A DNA stretch of 64,000 bases, taken from contig CM053267.1 in assembly GCA_028583415.1 (NCBI GenBank), forward strand, positions 28,010,902 to 28,074,901, read 5' to 3'. Numbering within the stretch: position 1 is the stretch's first letter; each line of letters starts with the position of its first letter. The position numbers and the translations under genes were made by a program. The notes below the pieces were generated by a model, which saw only the letters and a list, made by a program, of their open reading frames with translations, was not told where the DNA came from and did no database searches. Below, one piece after another: positions 42,901 through 54,110 of this stretch. This stretch comes from Protea cynaroides. Lineage: Eukaryota; Streptophyta; Magnoliopsida; Proteales; Proteaceae.

Positions 42901-45900
42901 GTTTGAAACTCTGATTTCCTATTAAGAAGAATAGCAAATACGTAACTGGTTATCATTTTGGGGATGGAATTGATATTTTGAAAGGTTTTAAGAGTAGAAA
43001 GAGACAAAGAAAAAGATTGAAAGCAAAAAATATATATAGATAACTTTGATGACTCACATGGTTGAGATGCAGTGAAAGAAATATTTTTCTTTTTAAGGTA
43101 AGTAGTCACTTGAAAGAAATTAATAAGCTGATGTAGGGTGTGAAATCTTGGGTAGCAAAACAATGACCTGACCTGATGGTAAGGAAAGTTTGTAAAGATG
43201 GAAAAACATTAATTAATGTTGTAATATAAAGTCAAACTATATACAGTAAGTTTAAAAAAAAAAAAAAAAAAGGTAAAATTGTCTTTGGTATAATTTATAT
43301 TTATGTTTATGAGTTATTTATGACAAATCATTTATGAATATGAATTATGAGTCATAAGTAATAATCGATTAATACCACTAGACATAAAGAAGTAATAATT
43401 GATTATTACAATAATAATAAATGACTTTCATCTATTTGTAGATTTTAGATTATATTAATTTATTTAAAATATAAATAAATACCATAAATCATATCAAAAA
43501 ACTACATATATCACAATGTATTATATAATTAATTCAATAATACATACCAAAGAGAGCCTAAGTTAAAGTAGTTTTTGTTTTAAGTTTTTTGTTTGAAGAA
43601 AATTCCACTTGTAAATTTGTAACCCTTTTTTTTTTTTTTTTTTTTTATTTACTTACACTTAGCCATTTAACAAGGGTTTTGTAGTCCTCGATCAAATGAA
43701 CTATTAAAATATATATTGAGGTTCTTAATTATGATGATTCCTTTTATTGCATATTCATTGGGCTAAATGTTTTGATTTCCCTTCAAGGTTTTTTAGTTTT
43801 CAAACTTGGTTTTTAATAGAATAACAATTCTTTGTGGAAGTTATTTTGATGATCTCCCTTATGTATAAAAATAAGGAGTTATGGGTATGGGGCTTCTAGC
43901 AGAGAGAAGTCTCTCTCTCTTGACAGGAGTCTGGGTTGGGTCTATGAGTTATGGGTATGGGGCTTCTAGCAGAGAAAAGCCTCTCTCTCTAGACAGGAGT
44001 CTGGGTTGGGTCTAACGTGCTTTTCACACACTAAGCATGAACCAAACTGGGCCTAGGCACAGGTGTGGTTATCTATGGCCTAAATGCATGTACTTTTTGG
44101 TTGGTGTTCACTCAAGTATAAACACACATGTATATACACCAATTCATGCATTGACACTCATACATGTATTTAGAAACACCCATTCAAATATACACACATA
44201 TCTATACATCTACAGACACTCGTACATGTATACTCAAATAGGCACCTATTTATATTTGGACAGACACCTTTACTTGTACATATACCTCTTTAAATGGGCA
44301 AACTCATTCGGATAAACACCTTTACAAGTATAAGTATGACACAAGTATGTCTCTACGAAGAGAAGTGTTGGAGAGTCATCTTAATTCTATAAATACTCTA
44401 GCAAGGATCAGTTTTTTACTCATGAATTTACAAAACAAATACCTTTCTCTGATTTCATTCTATTTCTAAACTTTATGAGTATTGCTTTCTTATTCCTTTC
44501 GTAATCAAATTTTAAGTGTGCAACCCTATGTGATTTGAGAGTTGATTTATCTTAGATATATAAAAGTGTGTAAACCTGGATAGCACTTATAAGGGGCGTT
44601 TAAAAACCATAAAAAGTTTATTCAAATATGACTCAATTCTACTGACGATACATTGGTTCGGTTACCTACTACTTCATATATTTTGTTCGATACAAATAAG
44701 TCTTGGCTCTCTTTGTTAGTTCCTTTTCACAATTTATAACAATTACAATATGGGGAAGGGGTCAGACATGGTCGTTGAAGGAGGTGGTACCATTTGTTTT
44801 ATAGGAGGTATTTTGGCTATTAGAAGAAGGCATTTATGATCTCTGATTTCTTTATGTATGACTCTGCGTGATATCTAATGTATGTCTCCATTTAAAATCG
44901 TGCACAAGCACCATTCGTTATTGAATAAATTATACAATGTGTAGAACTTATCCAAATGGTTCGCCTTGGTAAACTAATCAAGGTGGCCTAAATATTTGTT
45001 GCATGGAATATTTGATGGGTCTAAATTTTGAAAACAAGTATACCCCAATGTCCCTTGCTTAGAGAGAGAGGGAGAGAGAAATGTATATCAGTAAACGGGA
45101 TGACATGTGATTGAACTATTCTCTAAAAGGTCTTTTTTCGAGTGATTGATCAATAGATCTCCTTATTTACAAAAAAAGAAAAAAAATACTAATTTCTAAA
45201 ATTTAACATCTCATACTCTTGTTCAGCGGGCTATAACTATTTCAGGGGAAGTTATTTGGCCCTTAATCACTCCATGGCTAACGGATCATTGTATGATTCA
45301 AGCTTCGACTTATCCCTGTACTTCAAATCAATAGAATCTTGTTTTACCAAAAACAAAAAAGAAATTACTTCTCCAATGGTCAACATGGCCATAAATCATT
45401 ATTCCACGTGGTAGATGGATTGATTTGATAAGCTTATGATTACTATTGGCTATAATATGAAAAATTTTTACTTTGCTCTTTTACCTTAAATTTACAGTTT
45501 ACATCGAAACTACAACCTAAAAGATCATAAGTTGTTTAAAATACAAGTAAAAATCTGCGTGCCCAAGGGAAAAGCAGATCTCAAATAGGATCCATAAACC
45601 TTATCCAAAGATTTTACCAAAAATAACCTTACCCCAAAGAAGACTAAATTGACATGTGATATGGGGTCGTCATTCCATCTACCAGACAATTTGCCCGCTT
45701 AAATTGTAGATCAGTAGATGGCAACAACTCGAGGTGACATAATTAATGCTGAAATGTTGATGAAAGCCTCGTCAAACCAAAACAAGAAGGCTCTGTTTGA
45801 ATGTAAGTAGAGGGAAAGTGAAGTGATCACTTTTCAAAAGAATAATTAATTATTTTGTAATATTGATCCTGCAACTTACTAAAACTTTTATCATATATGA

Positions 45901-46079
45901 TAAATATTTTTTTTAAATATAAATTAAGGTAAAATATTTTTTAGTCAACAGGACTATGTATTTCCAGCGAACATCCTTGATTTGCACAAAATCTCCCCCT
46001 TATTTATGAATTCCAGGTAATTAATTAACCCTCCAATGCCTTGGCACAAGAGAACCTCTTCCCTAGAAATTTATTTTAC
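42901..46079. other. AT-rich intergenic DNA, no gene
   Basis: A- and T-runs at 43253-43271 and 43627-43646. Listed repeats at 43876-44014. A low-complexity ACAC/TACATG region lies at 44100-44330, whose 92-codon frame is a by-product. A GA-rich stretch occurs at 45060-45082. An LTR- or promoter-like CTATAAATACTC at 44388 is isolated. Confidence 0.4.
43876..44014. repeat. 70-bp tandem duplication
   Basis: Two copies starting GAGTTATGGGTATGGGGCTT at 43876 and 43946, with a few differences. Confidence 0.9.
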
Positions 46080-46129
46080 TTTTTTTAGGGAAAACCAGAA
46101 ATCTATTCATTCAAAGGGAGAGGGAGGGA

Positions 46130-46640
46130 GGGAGGGAGGGAACAACCAATGGAATCAGATTTACAAAGCTCTAATCCATGAAGAGGAATTGGGTCAAAAT
46201 ACCTTCCCAGGAGTATTTAAAGCCCTCCTTTATTGGGGAGTGTGCAACAACATTAACCTTCTTTCTAACATGATGAAAAGAGATTGAAAAATCTCTAACA
46301 GAAAGCAAAATATCATCAACTACTGAGTGAACCTTAACATCATCCACAATCTTCTTGGTTGATAAAGCATCAGCAACCACTAAGCAGTCAGTTTCAACTA
46401 TCAGATTGGTGTGCCATTGGCAACCGCTTCTTGGACACCTGCTTGGACCGCAAGAGCCTCGCCAAGATCCACTTTGATAAAAGGTATATCCCATGAGACT
46501 TGCATGACTAGGTCACCTCTGGCAGTCCTGATGACAAAACCAATGCCACTTTGTGATATATCTGAAGAGAGGGCGGCGTCAACATTCAGTTTAGAACACA
46601 CAGGTGGTGGTGGAATCCAATGACATGGCGCCTCCAATTG
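46130..46640 (-). pseudogene. LINE copy A: RNase H domain
   Basis: Frame from 46637: WIPPPPVCSKLNVDAALSSD, then GIGFVIRTARGDLVMQ and GEALAVQAGVQEAVANG, with the acidic residues of NVDAA and GEAL. A shift at about 46400-46494 is followed by NLIVETDCLVVADAL and KKVNVVAHSPIKEGF. This is the RVT_3-type RNase H that many plant L1 LINEs and host proteins carry. It lies only in copy A; the duplication breakpoint at 46729 excludes it from copy B. Confidence 0.8.
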
Positions 46641-47400
46641 AGATGCTGCAGCTCCATACGCGAGGGTAATGGCTTTCTGAAATTCTTAGAATGCAAATTC
46701 TGCATTTTGAACAACCTCCATAGGAGTTGAAACCCGGTTTTCAAAATACAAGGCATTCCGAACCTTCCAAATAGACCAACATAAGAAGCCAGCGAAAGCA
46801 AAAATCTTCCTTTTATCTTGCTTCGAAAGATGAGAATTAGATGTCAATTTCAGCAACCATTGATGAAGTAGCAAGTCATCCGATTGAGGCACAATAAAAG
46901 ACATGTGCACTCAACCACACAGCACGAGAAAAAGGACATGTGAGTAGGATCTGATCAATAGTCTCAGTACTTGATCCACACCTCTTACATATGTTATCAA
47001 CATCAATATTTTTGGTGGATAAGAGCCTCACTAGATGCCACTCCGTGCCCACAGCTCCGGCAAAGAAACTCCCTGATTTTTGGAAGTATTTGAGAAGACC
47101 ATATTTGTTTCCAAATGGTGGTTGGAACAAACTTCCATTGTGCACATCTGAAAGTCGAAGGAGACAGACAAACCAGCTTCCTTCAAATTAGCAAGCATGT
47201 GGTAAGCAGATTTGACACTAAAAATGCCATTCTTGGTACCTTTCCAAACCAAAGCAACCGGTTATGAATAGAACCTCAAAGGGATCCTTCTAATAGCTGT
47301 AACTTCATCTGCTTGAAAACGATAAGAGAAAACATCATCCCTCCACATATGAGAAACCGGGTCAATAAGATCAGAGATAAAGAGATATGCACAATCTAAG
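46641..47400 (-). pseudogene. LINE copy A: zf-RVT region
   Basis: MVWKGTKNGIFSVKSAYHML (47252 downwards) then, after a shift, WHLVRLLSTKNIDVDNICKR and CGSSTETIDQILLTCPFSRA. This is the reverse-transcriptase zinc-binding region, CxxC...C type, with Gln where the third metal ligand His normally is (His is kept in copy B). It then reads into a Trp-rich stretch before RNase H. Confidence 0.75.
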
Positions 47401-47833
47401 ACTTGTTCAATGAATGGTCATTCAAGGCAATCATATGCTTTCTGCATATCCAATTTGAGGGCCAGGTTTTCTTCTGTTTCTCGATATAATTGAAAACCTC
47501 ATGGGCTAGAATTATATTATCCGAAATCATCCTTTCGGGAATGAAGGCCAATTGATTAGCACCGATGATATCACCCAAGAAATTCTTTAATCAACCCACC
47601 ATGATTTTAGAGATGATCTTTAAATAAACACTAAAAAACTTATGGGCCTAAATTGGTCCAATGATTCCGGGTGGGTAACCTTAGGAATTAAACACAGGTA
47701 TGTGTGATTTAAAGCTGGTGGAAAATAACCAATTCTGAAAAAATCAATGACAAACCTGGTAATCTCGCCACCAGTCTGCTGCCAGAATTTTTGGAAAAAG
47801 AAAAGCGGAAAGCCGTTAGGCCCAGGAGATTTA
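47396..47833 (-). pseudogene. LINE copy A: RT fragment
   Basis: Matches copy B (55325-55790): FPLFFFQKFWQQTGGEITRF, GYFPPALNHTYLCLIPKV, THPESLDQFRPIS and ANQLAFIPERMISDNIILAH, the N-terminal RT blocks of plant L1. The segment that in copy B spans 54249-55325 (FADD catalytic motif and thumb) is deleted, so the remnant has no active site. Confidence 0.8.
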
Positions 47834-49074
47834 GAGTCTGAATCGTCTCCTATGCGTACGGGCATAGGAGACGCGGCGGATACCGTTGGATGGCCACCAC
47901 GTGGATAGGCGGTCACCTAACGGTCTTGATCAAAGATGTGAGTTATGGTTATTTGATACACTGAGAGACGATGCAAACTTTTTGAAATCCGAATCGTCTC
48001 TGCATCATCTTCTTCCCTTCTCTTCTGATCTTCATCGTCTCTCACCCTCATTCTCTCATCACCAGCCGACAGTCAAACGACCTACTGAGGATGCCAACCA
48101 TCAACTGCAGATTGCCTGAACAGAAAGCTTTTTCATGATGCTTGGACATGGATCCCCACCGAAGACCTCAGGAGCTATAGTTATTAACCATCTAAAACAA
48201 TAGCGACCACAAAAGAAAGGATTTAAAACAGCTCGAAATGCCCCTTGAAACAAAGTGGTCCGTGCCAATAAACTGGGGTTCACATCAAAAGGGAATTAGG
48301 TTCCAGTATGGTGACCAAATACCCACAATACTTTAGATTGATTGGGAGCCTAGCAAGTGAAAATCATTTCTTGGAACTCAGATTTTGCCCAGTTGGTTAT
48401 ACAACTAAGAGCAAAGGAAGAGTCCAGGTTAATAGGGATCCGACTCAGGCCAGCCTTTGATGTCAAGCTCCATAAAGGTTTCTTCCTTAAAAAAGAAATG
48501 AGGGAATGGACCAGAGATTGAATAGACCTTTCATATGTATCTCCTTCTGCTGATTCTTTACAATAGAATCAATTGAATTTAGATCAGGCTTCGCTAGAGA
48601 TGAAGAAGAGGACAATGAGAATCTTCCATGAATTGCTTTCATTGTCAATCCTAAAATGGGTGTTTGTGCTGATAATGTGAAAATGAAAAATAGAACTGGG
48701 AGATGATAATGGGTGTCTGTGCCTACATTTTCCTTAAAAATAAACCTATATTACATTTTGGTTTTTTCGTCTCCCAGTTCTATAGCCATTCGTGAGGCCT
48801 TGAGGTGAGGCGTTGGCATCGCAACTGGGATACGAGAGAGTAGGTCATTTGACTGGCGCCGGTGATTAGAGAATGAGAGTGAGTGACGATGAAGATCAGA
48901 AGAGAAGGGAAGAAGACGATGTAGAGACGATTCCGGTTTCAAAAAGTTTGTCAAATAAACCCCAACTCACATCTTTGATTAAGACCGTTGGATGACCGCC
49001 CATCCACGTGGTGGTCATCCAACGGTATCCGCCCCGTCTCCTATTCCCGTACGCATAGGAGACGATTCGGACTT
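47834..49074. mobile_element. Non-autonomous Mutator-like element MULE-2 (1241 bp)
   Basis: 9-bp target duplication GGAGATTTA at 47825-47833 and 49075-49083. Copy B shows the unoccupied site (AGGAGATTTAAG near 55770). Long inverted repeats of about 250 bp: left 47834-48096, right about 48811-49074, starting GAGTCTGAATCG and AAGTCCGAATCG. Each terminus also has an internal hairpin, CGTCTCCTATGC/GCATAGGAGACG. No transposase. Interior holds a short beta-galactosidase-like piece (48107-48172). Confidence 0.9.
48107..48172 (-). pseudogene. Possible captured fragment: beta-galactosidase C-terminal lectin-like domain
   Basis: Minus-strand VFGGDPCPSIMKKLSVQAIC resembles the end of the SUEL-type lectin domain of plant beta-galactosidases, where FGGDPCPG...K.L.VEA.C is highly conserved. 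A possible splice acceptor (AACTATAG) lies just upstream. Only about 20 residues match; the flanking 400 bp in the same orientation are unrecognised. Either a transposon-captured gene piece or a chance resemblance. Confidence 0.45.
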
Positions 49075-49083
49075 GGAGATTTA

Positions 49084-50295
49084 AGGAGCCATACTGAATA
49101 GAGCCTGCCAAATTTCTTCTTATCCTGGAATCGCCACCAGAAGCTCATTAAGCTCATTAGGAACTACAGGAGTGATAGTCTGCAATGATTCACCCAAGGC
49201 TTGAAGATCAGACCCCTCAGAAGGAAAAGCAGTTTGGAAATGTCAGAGAAAAGCTTGATAAATTTCTTGTTCAGAATTTTACCATGCACCCGAATTGAGT
49301 CTAAGATGGAGAATGCGGTTCCGACTCCTCCTTTGGATCGTCATGGCATGGAAAAAGGCAGTGTTAGAATCTCCATATTGAAGCCAATCAATCCTTGATT
49401 TCTGCTTTTATAAAAGTTCTTACCTAAGAAATTGTTCTTCCAATTTGAAAATAATTTCAGTTTCCTTTTCCTGTGAAAATAGCTGAGGTGGCAATTGCTG
49501 TAAATGAGTAAGATCCCACTTTAATTTCTCAATATTGATCTAAAGCTTACCAAAAACAGTATGATTCCATTGGTGAATTAACTTGACATTCCTGGAGTTT
49601 CCGAATATGAGAGTGGGCAGGAGATGCTGGATAAGAAGGATGCCAGGATTTCTCAACAACCTCGACACAAGTATCATGACGAGTCCACATCGCTTGCAAA
49701 ATGGAAAGGACGTCGGCCTCGACACTCACCCCCCTTGGTATCCAAAATCAATGGATTATGATCAGATCGAATACATGGTCGAACAAATACAGCAACCATA
49801 TCATAAATACTCCACCATTGAGAATTTGCTAAGGCCCTATAACGCTTAATTCGAATAAGGTCCTAACCCAACAGTTTATTAATCCATGTAAACAGGGGGC
49901 CATAGGAAGCAGTTCCATAAATTCACAATCATCCATGAGCTGCTAGAATTGTAAACAGTCCCCTTGATTTGGAGTTCTACCACCATATTTTTCTTTCCAA
50001 TAAAAGAAAAAATTAAAGTCTTCAATACTAAGCCATGCTCCGTTTCTATGGCTACCAATGGATGCCAATCGCTGCCAAACAACTACCCTATGCGATTTAT
50101 TAGGATCCCCGTATACACATGATAAAAAGAAATTGGGAAAACCAACATGAGAGATCAAACAATTGATAATCCGATTATTGGATGAGATAATATTGATTCC
50201 CACCTGATCATTCCAGAATATAGCAAGTCCTCCTGACAAATGGCTTGGTTCAACAATGAAGCAATTGTTGAGATAGGATTTCCAAAAGAGATGCC
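49084..50295 (-). pseudogene. LINE copy A: endonuclease and RT start
   Basis: Shows LSGGLAIFWNDQVGINI (50239), GDPNKSHRVVVWQRL, GAWLSIEDFNFFFYWKEKYG and PNQGDCLQF, then a shift. This is the middle and C-terminal part of the L1 AP endonuclease (DFN block intact as EDFN). It continues with RHDTCVEVVEKSWHPSY to about 49547. Multiple shifts separate it from the RT start at about 49080-49200. Confidence 0.75.
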
Positions 50296-51104
50296 TTAAA
50301 TAATCAATAATACTAAATGCAAGAGGCTATAGGTGGTCATCTGAAAGTGGAGTTCTTAAGGTCTCTAAAGGGACCATGGTTGTGATATAGGGACAGATGG
50401 TTGGCAATCTATACAGACTTGCAGGGAGTGTTGAAACAGATAGTCCTTCTATCGGAACTCAGGCAAGGAGTACAGATGGAAGACAAAAGATGCCAGAAGT
50501 TCAAGTTGTGAACAAGTGCAGATCTGGAAAAAAGCGAGTATCTTTTTGGATTTTGTGAGTGGAAGTGATCTCTCCGGTGATGCTGCAGTAGTGGGAGAGA
50601 TGGAGACATATCACATCGTGCGGCAGTGAGTTGTACGGGACACCCAGACGGGGTGTGGATGTAGTGGTTTGGCAGAGACGGGATTACAAAATCAACATCA
50701 ATGGATTTTCTTCAAGGTGGTTTGTAGAATCCAAGCCAGGTGGAGATTTGTTGGGTTGGTGTCTTGTATTCTGTGGGGTCCACGTAATTATAAGGAGCAG
50801 TATTTGTATTAGGGTATGAGTTTATTACATGTATGGGGGTAAACTTATAATTGTGGTGGGATTAGAGTTTCTAGGTTTCCTTAAATATTGTCTCTGTGTG
50901 GAAAAACCTAGGTAAGGTCTGAGCAAATGAGGACACTGTGTCAGGTAGAGAGAATTATAGAGAGTTTTCTTGGCAATAAAGAATCTTTGTTTCTCTGTGG
51001 TGGAGGTAGGCATTCTGGTTTGGGTGCTGAACCACAGCAAATCTTGTGTTGTGTATTTGCTTGATCTTCGTCTCTTTCTTGTGGTTGTGCGTTCATCCCT
51101 AACA
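50296..51104 (+). mobile_element. 3' remnant of the gag-only copia element in LINE copy A
   Basis: Collinear with 59199-60021 of copy B: end of the GAG-pre-integrase segment (GVLKVSKGTMVV), a degenerate non-coding part, then the 3' LTR 50749-51104 ending CATCCCTAACA followed by TATCC. The 5' LTR, gag and about 65 bp of LINE are missing, so one deletion removed them after or during the duplication. Confidence 0.8.
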
Positions 51105-51186
51105 TATCCACCCTGAGGAGATTGAAAAGGTTTCGAATTGTCAAGGGTCTCCCCAATCCCTGACAATTCCAACTAAGCACTTTCAT
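51105..51186 (-). pseudogene. LINE copy A: endonuclease N-terminus
   Basis: ATG at 51184-51186, MKVLSWNCQGLGRPLTIRNL, the canonical start of a plant L1 ORF2 endonuclease (NCQG). Broken 27 codons in by the copia LTR at the TATCC target. Confidence 0.85.
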
Positions 51187-53025
51187 GGGCCAATGAAGAA
51201 GGTAACAAGAGCATTTGGATTATGGATTGAAGCCCTAAAGCATCATCCATGGTAAAAAAAAAATTGGAAAATCCAAACAGTCACCGACAAACATGTAACA
51301 GAGAAGGTCACACCCAATGGCCGAGAGGAAAAGAAAACCCTAACTAATGTTTTTCTCATTGCAGATGATAAAAAAACAAATGCTCACAAGCCTGGGATAC
51401 AAATTATGCCAATGCTACAATTGGATGATATTTCTTCTTCAAGATTAAGAGGTGTAAAGAATGAAGTGAAGAACAAATCTGACTTGAAAAACAGAGGAGA
51501 GATGCATAGACCATTGAATGGGATTGTGAAGCAAGCAACGAACTTGATAGACCTTTGTATATGGAATCATCAATTCCCTTTCAATGGCAGAAGAGATGAA
51601 GCCCTACGACAAATTTCATTTCACAGCTTCAAGCTCCTAAGATGAAGAGCAACAAAAGAGTGTTCTTCAAGCTCTTGAGATGGAGAGCAGCAATTCTTGC
51701 AGCAATTATTCTCGTATCATTAGCCTACTATAGTCCAACTATGTTTTAGGGAGAAAGTTTTTTGACCAACAACGTTCTCATGCACCCTCTCACCTTAGAT
51801 GTGAAATGACAACTCCATTATCCCTCCTCTTAGATACTTGTGCATGCATTTCTATTGGCTCCCGTGCTAGAACCACATAACCAGATAAGAAAGCCTTGCC
51901 CTTACTTTTAATATCAAAGGAATTTAATTGCAAAGTAAATCAAAATTTAAGGGAAATATTTTTTTTCTTTCTAGCTATGTGCCTCTGTACTCTCTCACAC
52001 GGGCCATGAAATGACCTTCGTATCCCTCTGTGAGTACCGCAGGTGACAGAGTTCTCGGCATCAATATGTACAATCCCTTATCATCATGAGTCGCACGGCA
52101 AAATGGTTTTTTCAATTTGGCCGGGCTATAAGGGGCCCCGTCGGTCTTTTCCGTCCTCAAAAGAGAAGGGATGACAAGGAGTCACCACTTGGAATAAGGA
52201 CCCAGTACTCGTACTGCCCATCTCACTATTAAAACGAATAGGATTAACGCTATATTTTGGTTTAGGTGGAGGTCTGGCTATGGGGTCTAGTTACACAAAT
52301 GGAAAGGTGTTAGGCTCCCACTCTACCCGACACACGCTGGTCTTTCTGTTGGACACAAATATAAAGTATTTTTCCTTTCTTACCAAACTAATTGCATATT
52401 ATTGTTATAACTAGCAAGTGAGTAGACATGTTCAAGCGGAAAGTAAATCTGAGCATGCTTCTACCCCCATGCTTTTGAAAAATGAAATAAAATGCATACC
52501 TCTAATCTAGCTTGCGGCTTTATACTATTTTATTATCTTTTGACAATAATGTAAACCTAGACTCACATTGATTCTTGCAATCTTCGATATATTTCTACTT
52601 TGATAGCAATGTAGACATGAACATACGTTTTATTTCGAAAGTAGTATAACATGAATATCTACATTATTCCCCTCTCCCTTTTAACTAAACATGCTTGGAA
52701 TTGTAAAGAAGGGAAAAGAACTCACCCTTCCCACCCCCAAACAAGGGCTTGCGCAACAACATGCTTTAATGGGGCCTTTCGGCTTGAGGGGCGTCAGCTA
52801 TTCTAACTCTCCTACTTAGAGGATTTGAACAGGGTTTCAGCTCTACAGCTAAAAAAAGCAGCTCAAAATTGGACTAAAAAAAATAAAACTATTTAAGAAG
52901 TGGGGAGAAAGAATGCCCATATGAGGGTCAAATGACCAGCTCAACAACGTGACGAGACTTCCTCAGAGCATGTGTCTCCTTATAGGGTTCCAAGCTCAAG
53001 TGTGTCTGATGAGACAAAGGATGCT
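51187..53025. other. Flank of LINE within copy A
   Basis: Non-coding, closely matched by 60104-61928. Phrases GACAAGGAGTCACCACTTGG and GGTGTTAGGCTCCCACTCTA resemble leader sequence of large gypsy elements, so an old LTR-element fragment is likely. A short frame at 51406-51645, present in both copies, is not recognised. Confidence 0.4.
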
Positions 53026-53194
53026 GAAACCCGGTTTTCAAAATACAAGGCATTCTAAACCTTCCAAATAGACCAACATAAGGAGCCAGCGAAAGCAAAA
53101 ATCTTCCTTTTATCTTGCTTTGAAAGATGAGAATTAGATGTCAATTTCTGCAACCATTGATGAAGCAACAAGTCATCCAATTGAGGCACAATAA

Positions 53195-53738
53195 GTGCTT
53201 GTTTGGTAATACTCTCCTCTCACTTTGCTTTTGATTCGGACTCTCAGAGAGCCATTTGGGACCCAGAAAGTGTTTGGTAACACCATATTGATTTTAGCTC
53301 CCATGGAGTCAACCGGTTCAAAAAATGACTCTCAAAGCCAAAATTTGAGAGTAAAAAATACTTGTTTTTCCAGAGCCGAAGCCAAAAGAGAGAGTCAAAA
53401 ATTGGAAGTCATAGCCCACTATCGCCACCACCCCCACCATCCACCACCCACTACCCACCACCACCGCCGCCACCACCACAATCGCCACAACCACCTCCAC
53501 CACCGGCATCTCCGCCGCCACCCCCACCACTGCCACCACCACCACCAGATCTGGAATCCATTCCAGATTCATTTTTACCAAATAATCTCCTATTCTCAAT
53601 GAGCTTTGGAATTGATTCCAGAGCAGTGTTACCAAACAGACTCCTACTCTCAAAAAGCTCTGGAAAAAAGTGGGAGTTCAAAAATGACTCCAGAGCAAGA
53701 GTTAGGGAGCCGGAGTCAGAGTGTTAACAAACAGGCAC
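53195..53738. mobile_element. PIF/Harbinger-like MITE (544 bp)
   Basis: Target duplication TAA at 53192-53194 and 53739-53741; copy A has the single TAA at the matching place (CACAATAAAAGAC near 46890). Inverted ends GTGCTTGTTTGGTAA and GTGCCTGTTTGTTAA. No transposase. Core 53420-53550 is a CCACCN-rich repeat that makes proline- or glycine-rich frames on the two strands; these are not genes. Confidence 0.8.
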
Positions 53739-53741
53739 TAA

Positions 53742-54110
53742 AAGACATATGTGCACTCGACCACACAGCACGAGAAAAAGGACATGTGAGTAGGATATGA
53801 TCAATAGTGTCAACACTTGATCTACACCTTTTACATATGTTATCAACAACAATATTTTTGGTGGATAAGAGCCTCACTAGATGCCACTCCTTGCCCACAG
53901 CTCCACCAAAGAAACTCCCTGATTTTTGGAGGTATTTGAGAAGACCATATTTGTTTCCAAATGGTGGTAGGAACAAGCTTCCACTGTGCACATCTGGAAG
54001 TGGAAGGAGACAAAGACAAACCAGCTTCCTTTAAATTAGCAAGCATGTGGTAAGCAGATTTGACACTAAAAGTGCCATTCTCGGTACCTTTCCAAACCAA
54101 AGCATCCAGT
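53742..54110 (-). pseudogene. LINE copy B: zf-RVT region
   Basis: MVWKGTENGTFSVKSAYHML (54100) then, after a shift, EWHLVRLLSTKNIVVDNICK and RCRSSVDTIDHILLTCPFSR. Has the CxxC, His and Cys of the zf-RVT motif (His kept, unlike copy A). Confidence 0.8.

Larger units (their letters stand above)
46080..51186 (-). mobile_element. L1-type LINE, copy A (broken by MULE-2 and copia LTR)
   Basis: Minus-strand ORF2 remnant: endonuclease start (ATG 51184-51186), rest of endonuclease (about 49550-50290), RT (about 47400-47920 and 49080-49200, with a 1.1-kb deletion), zf-RVT region (about 46880-47260) and RNase H (46130-46640). The T-run at 46081-46096 fits a poly(A) tail on the minus strand. ORF1 is not seen. 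Inside lie a copia LTR remnant (50296-51104) and MULE-2 (47834-49074). Confidence 0.85.
46729..53025. repeat. Tandem segmental duplication, copy A
   Basis: 6297 bp running from TGAAACCCGG (LINE) to ...GACAAAGGATGCT, followed without spacer by copy B, which starts again with GAAACCCGG. At the end of copy B (61928) the sequence after GATGCT is different (ATTTATAGG), which defines the right breakpoint; only about one base of overlap is seen at the junction. Confidence 0.85.

Noticed and set aside
51406..51645. 79-codon frame repeated at about 60305-60452
   Set aside because: Present in both duplicate copies but broken in one and without a recognisable domain; not called as a gene.
53225..53727. 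Proline-rich and glycine-rich frames up to 125 codons
   Set aside because: Produced by the CCACCN repeat inside a MITE; frames on both strands, no conserved domain.
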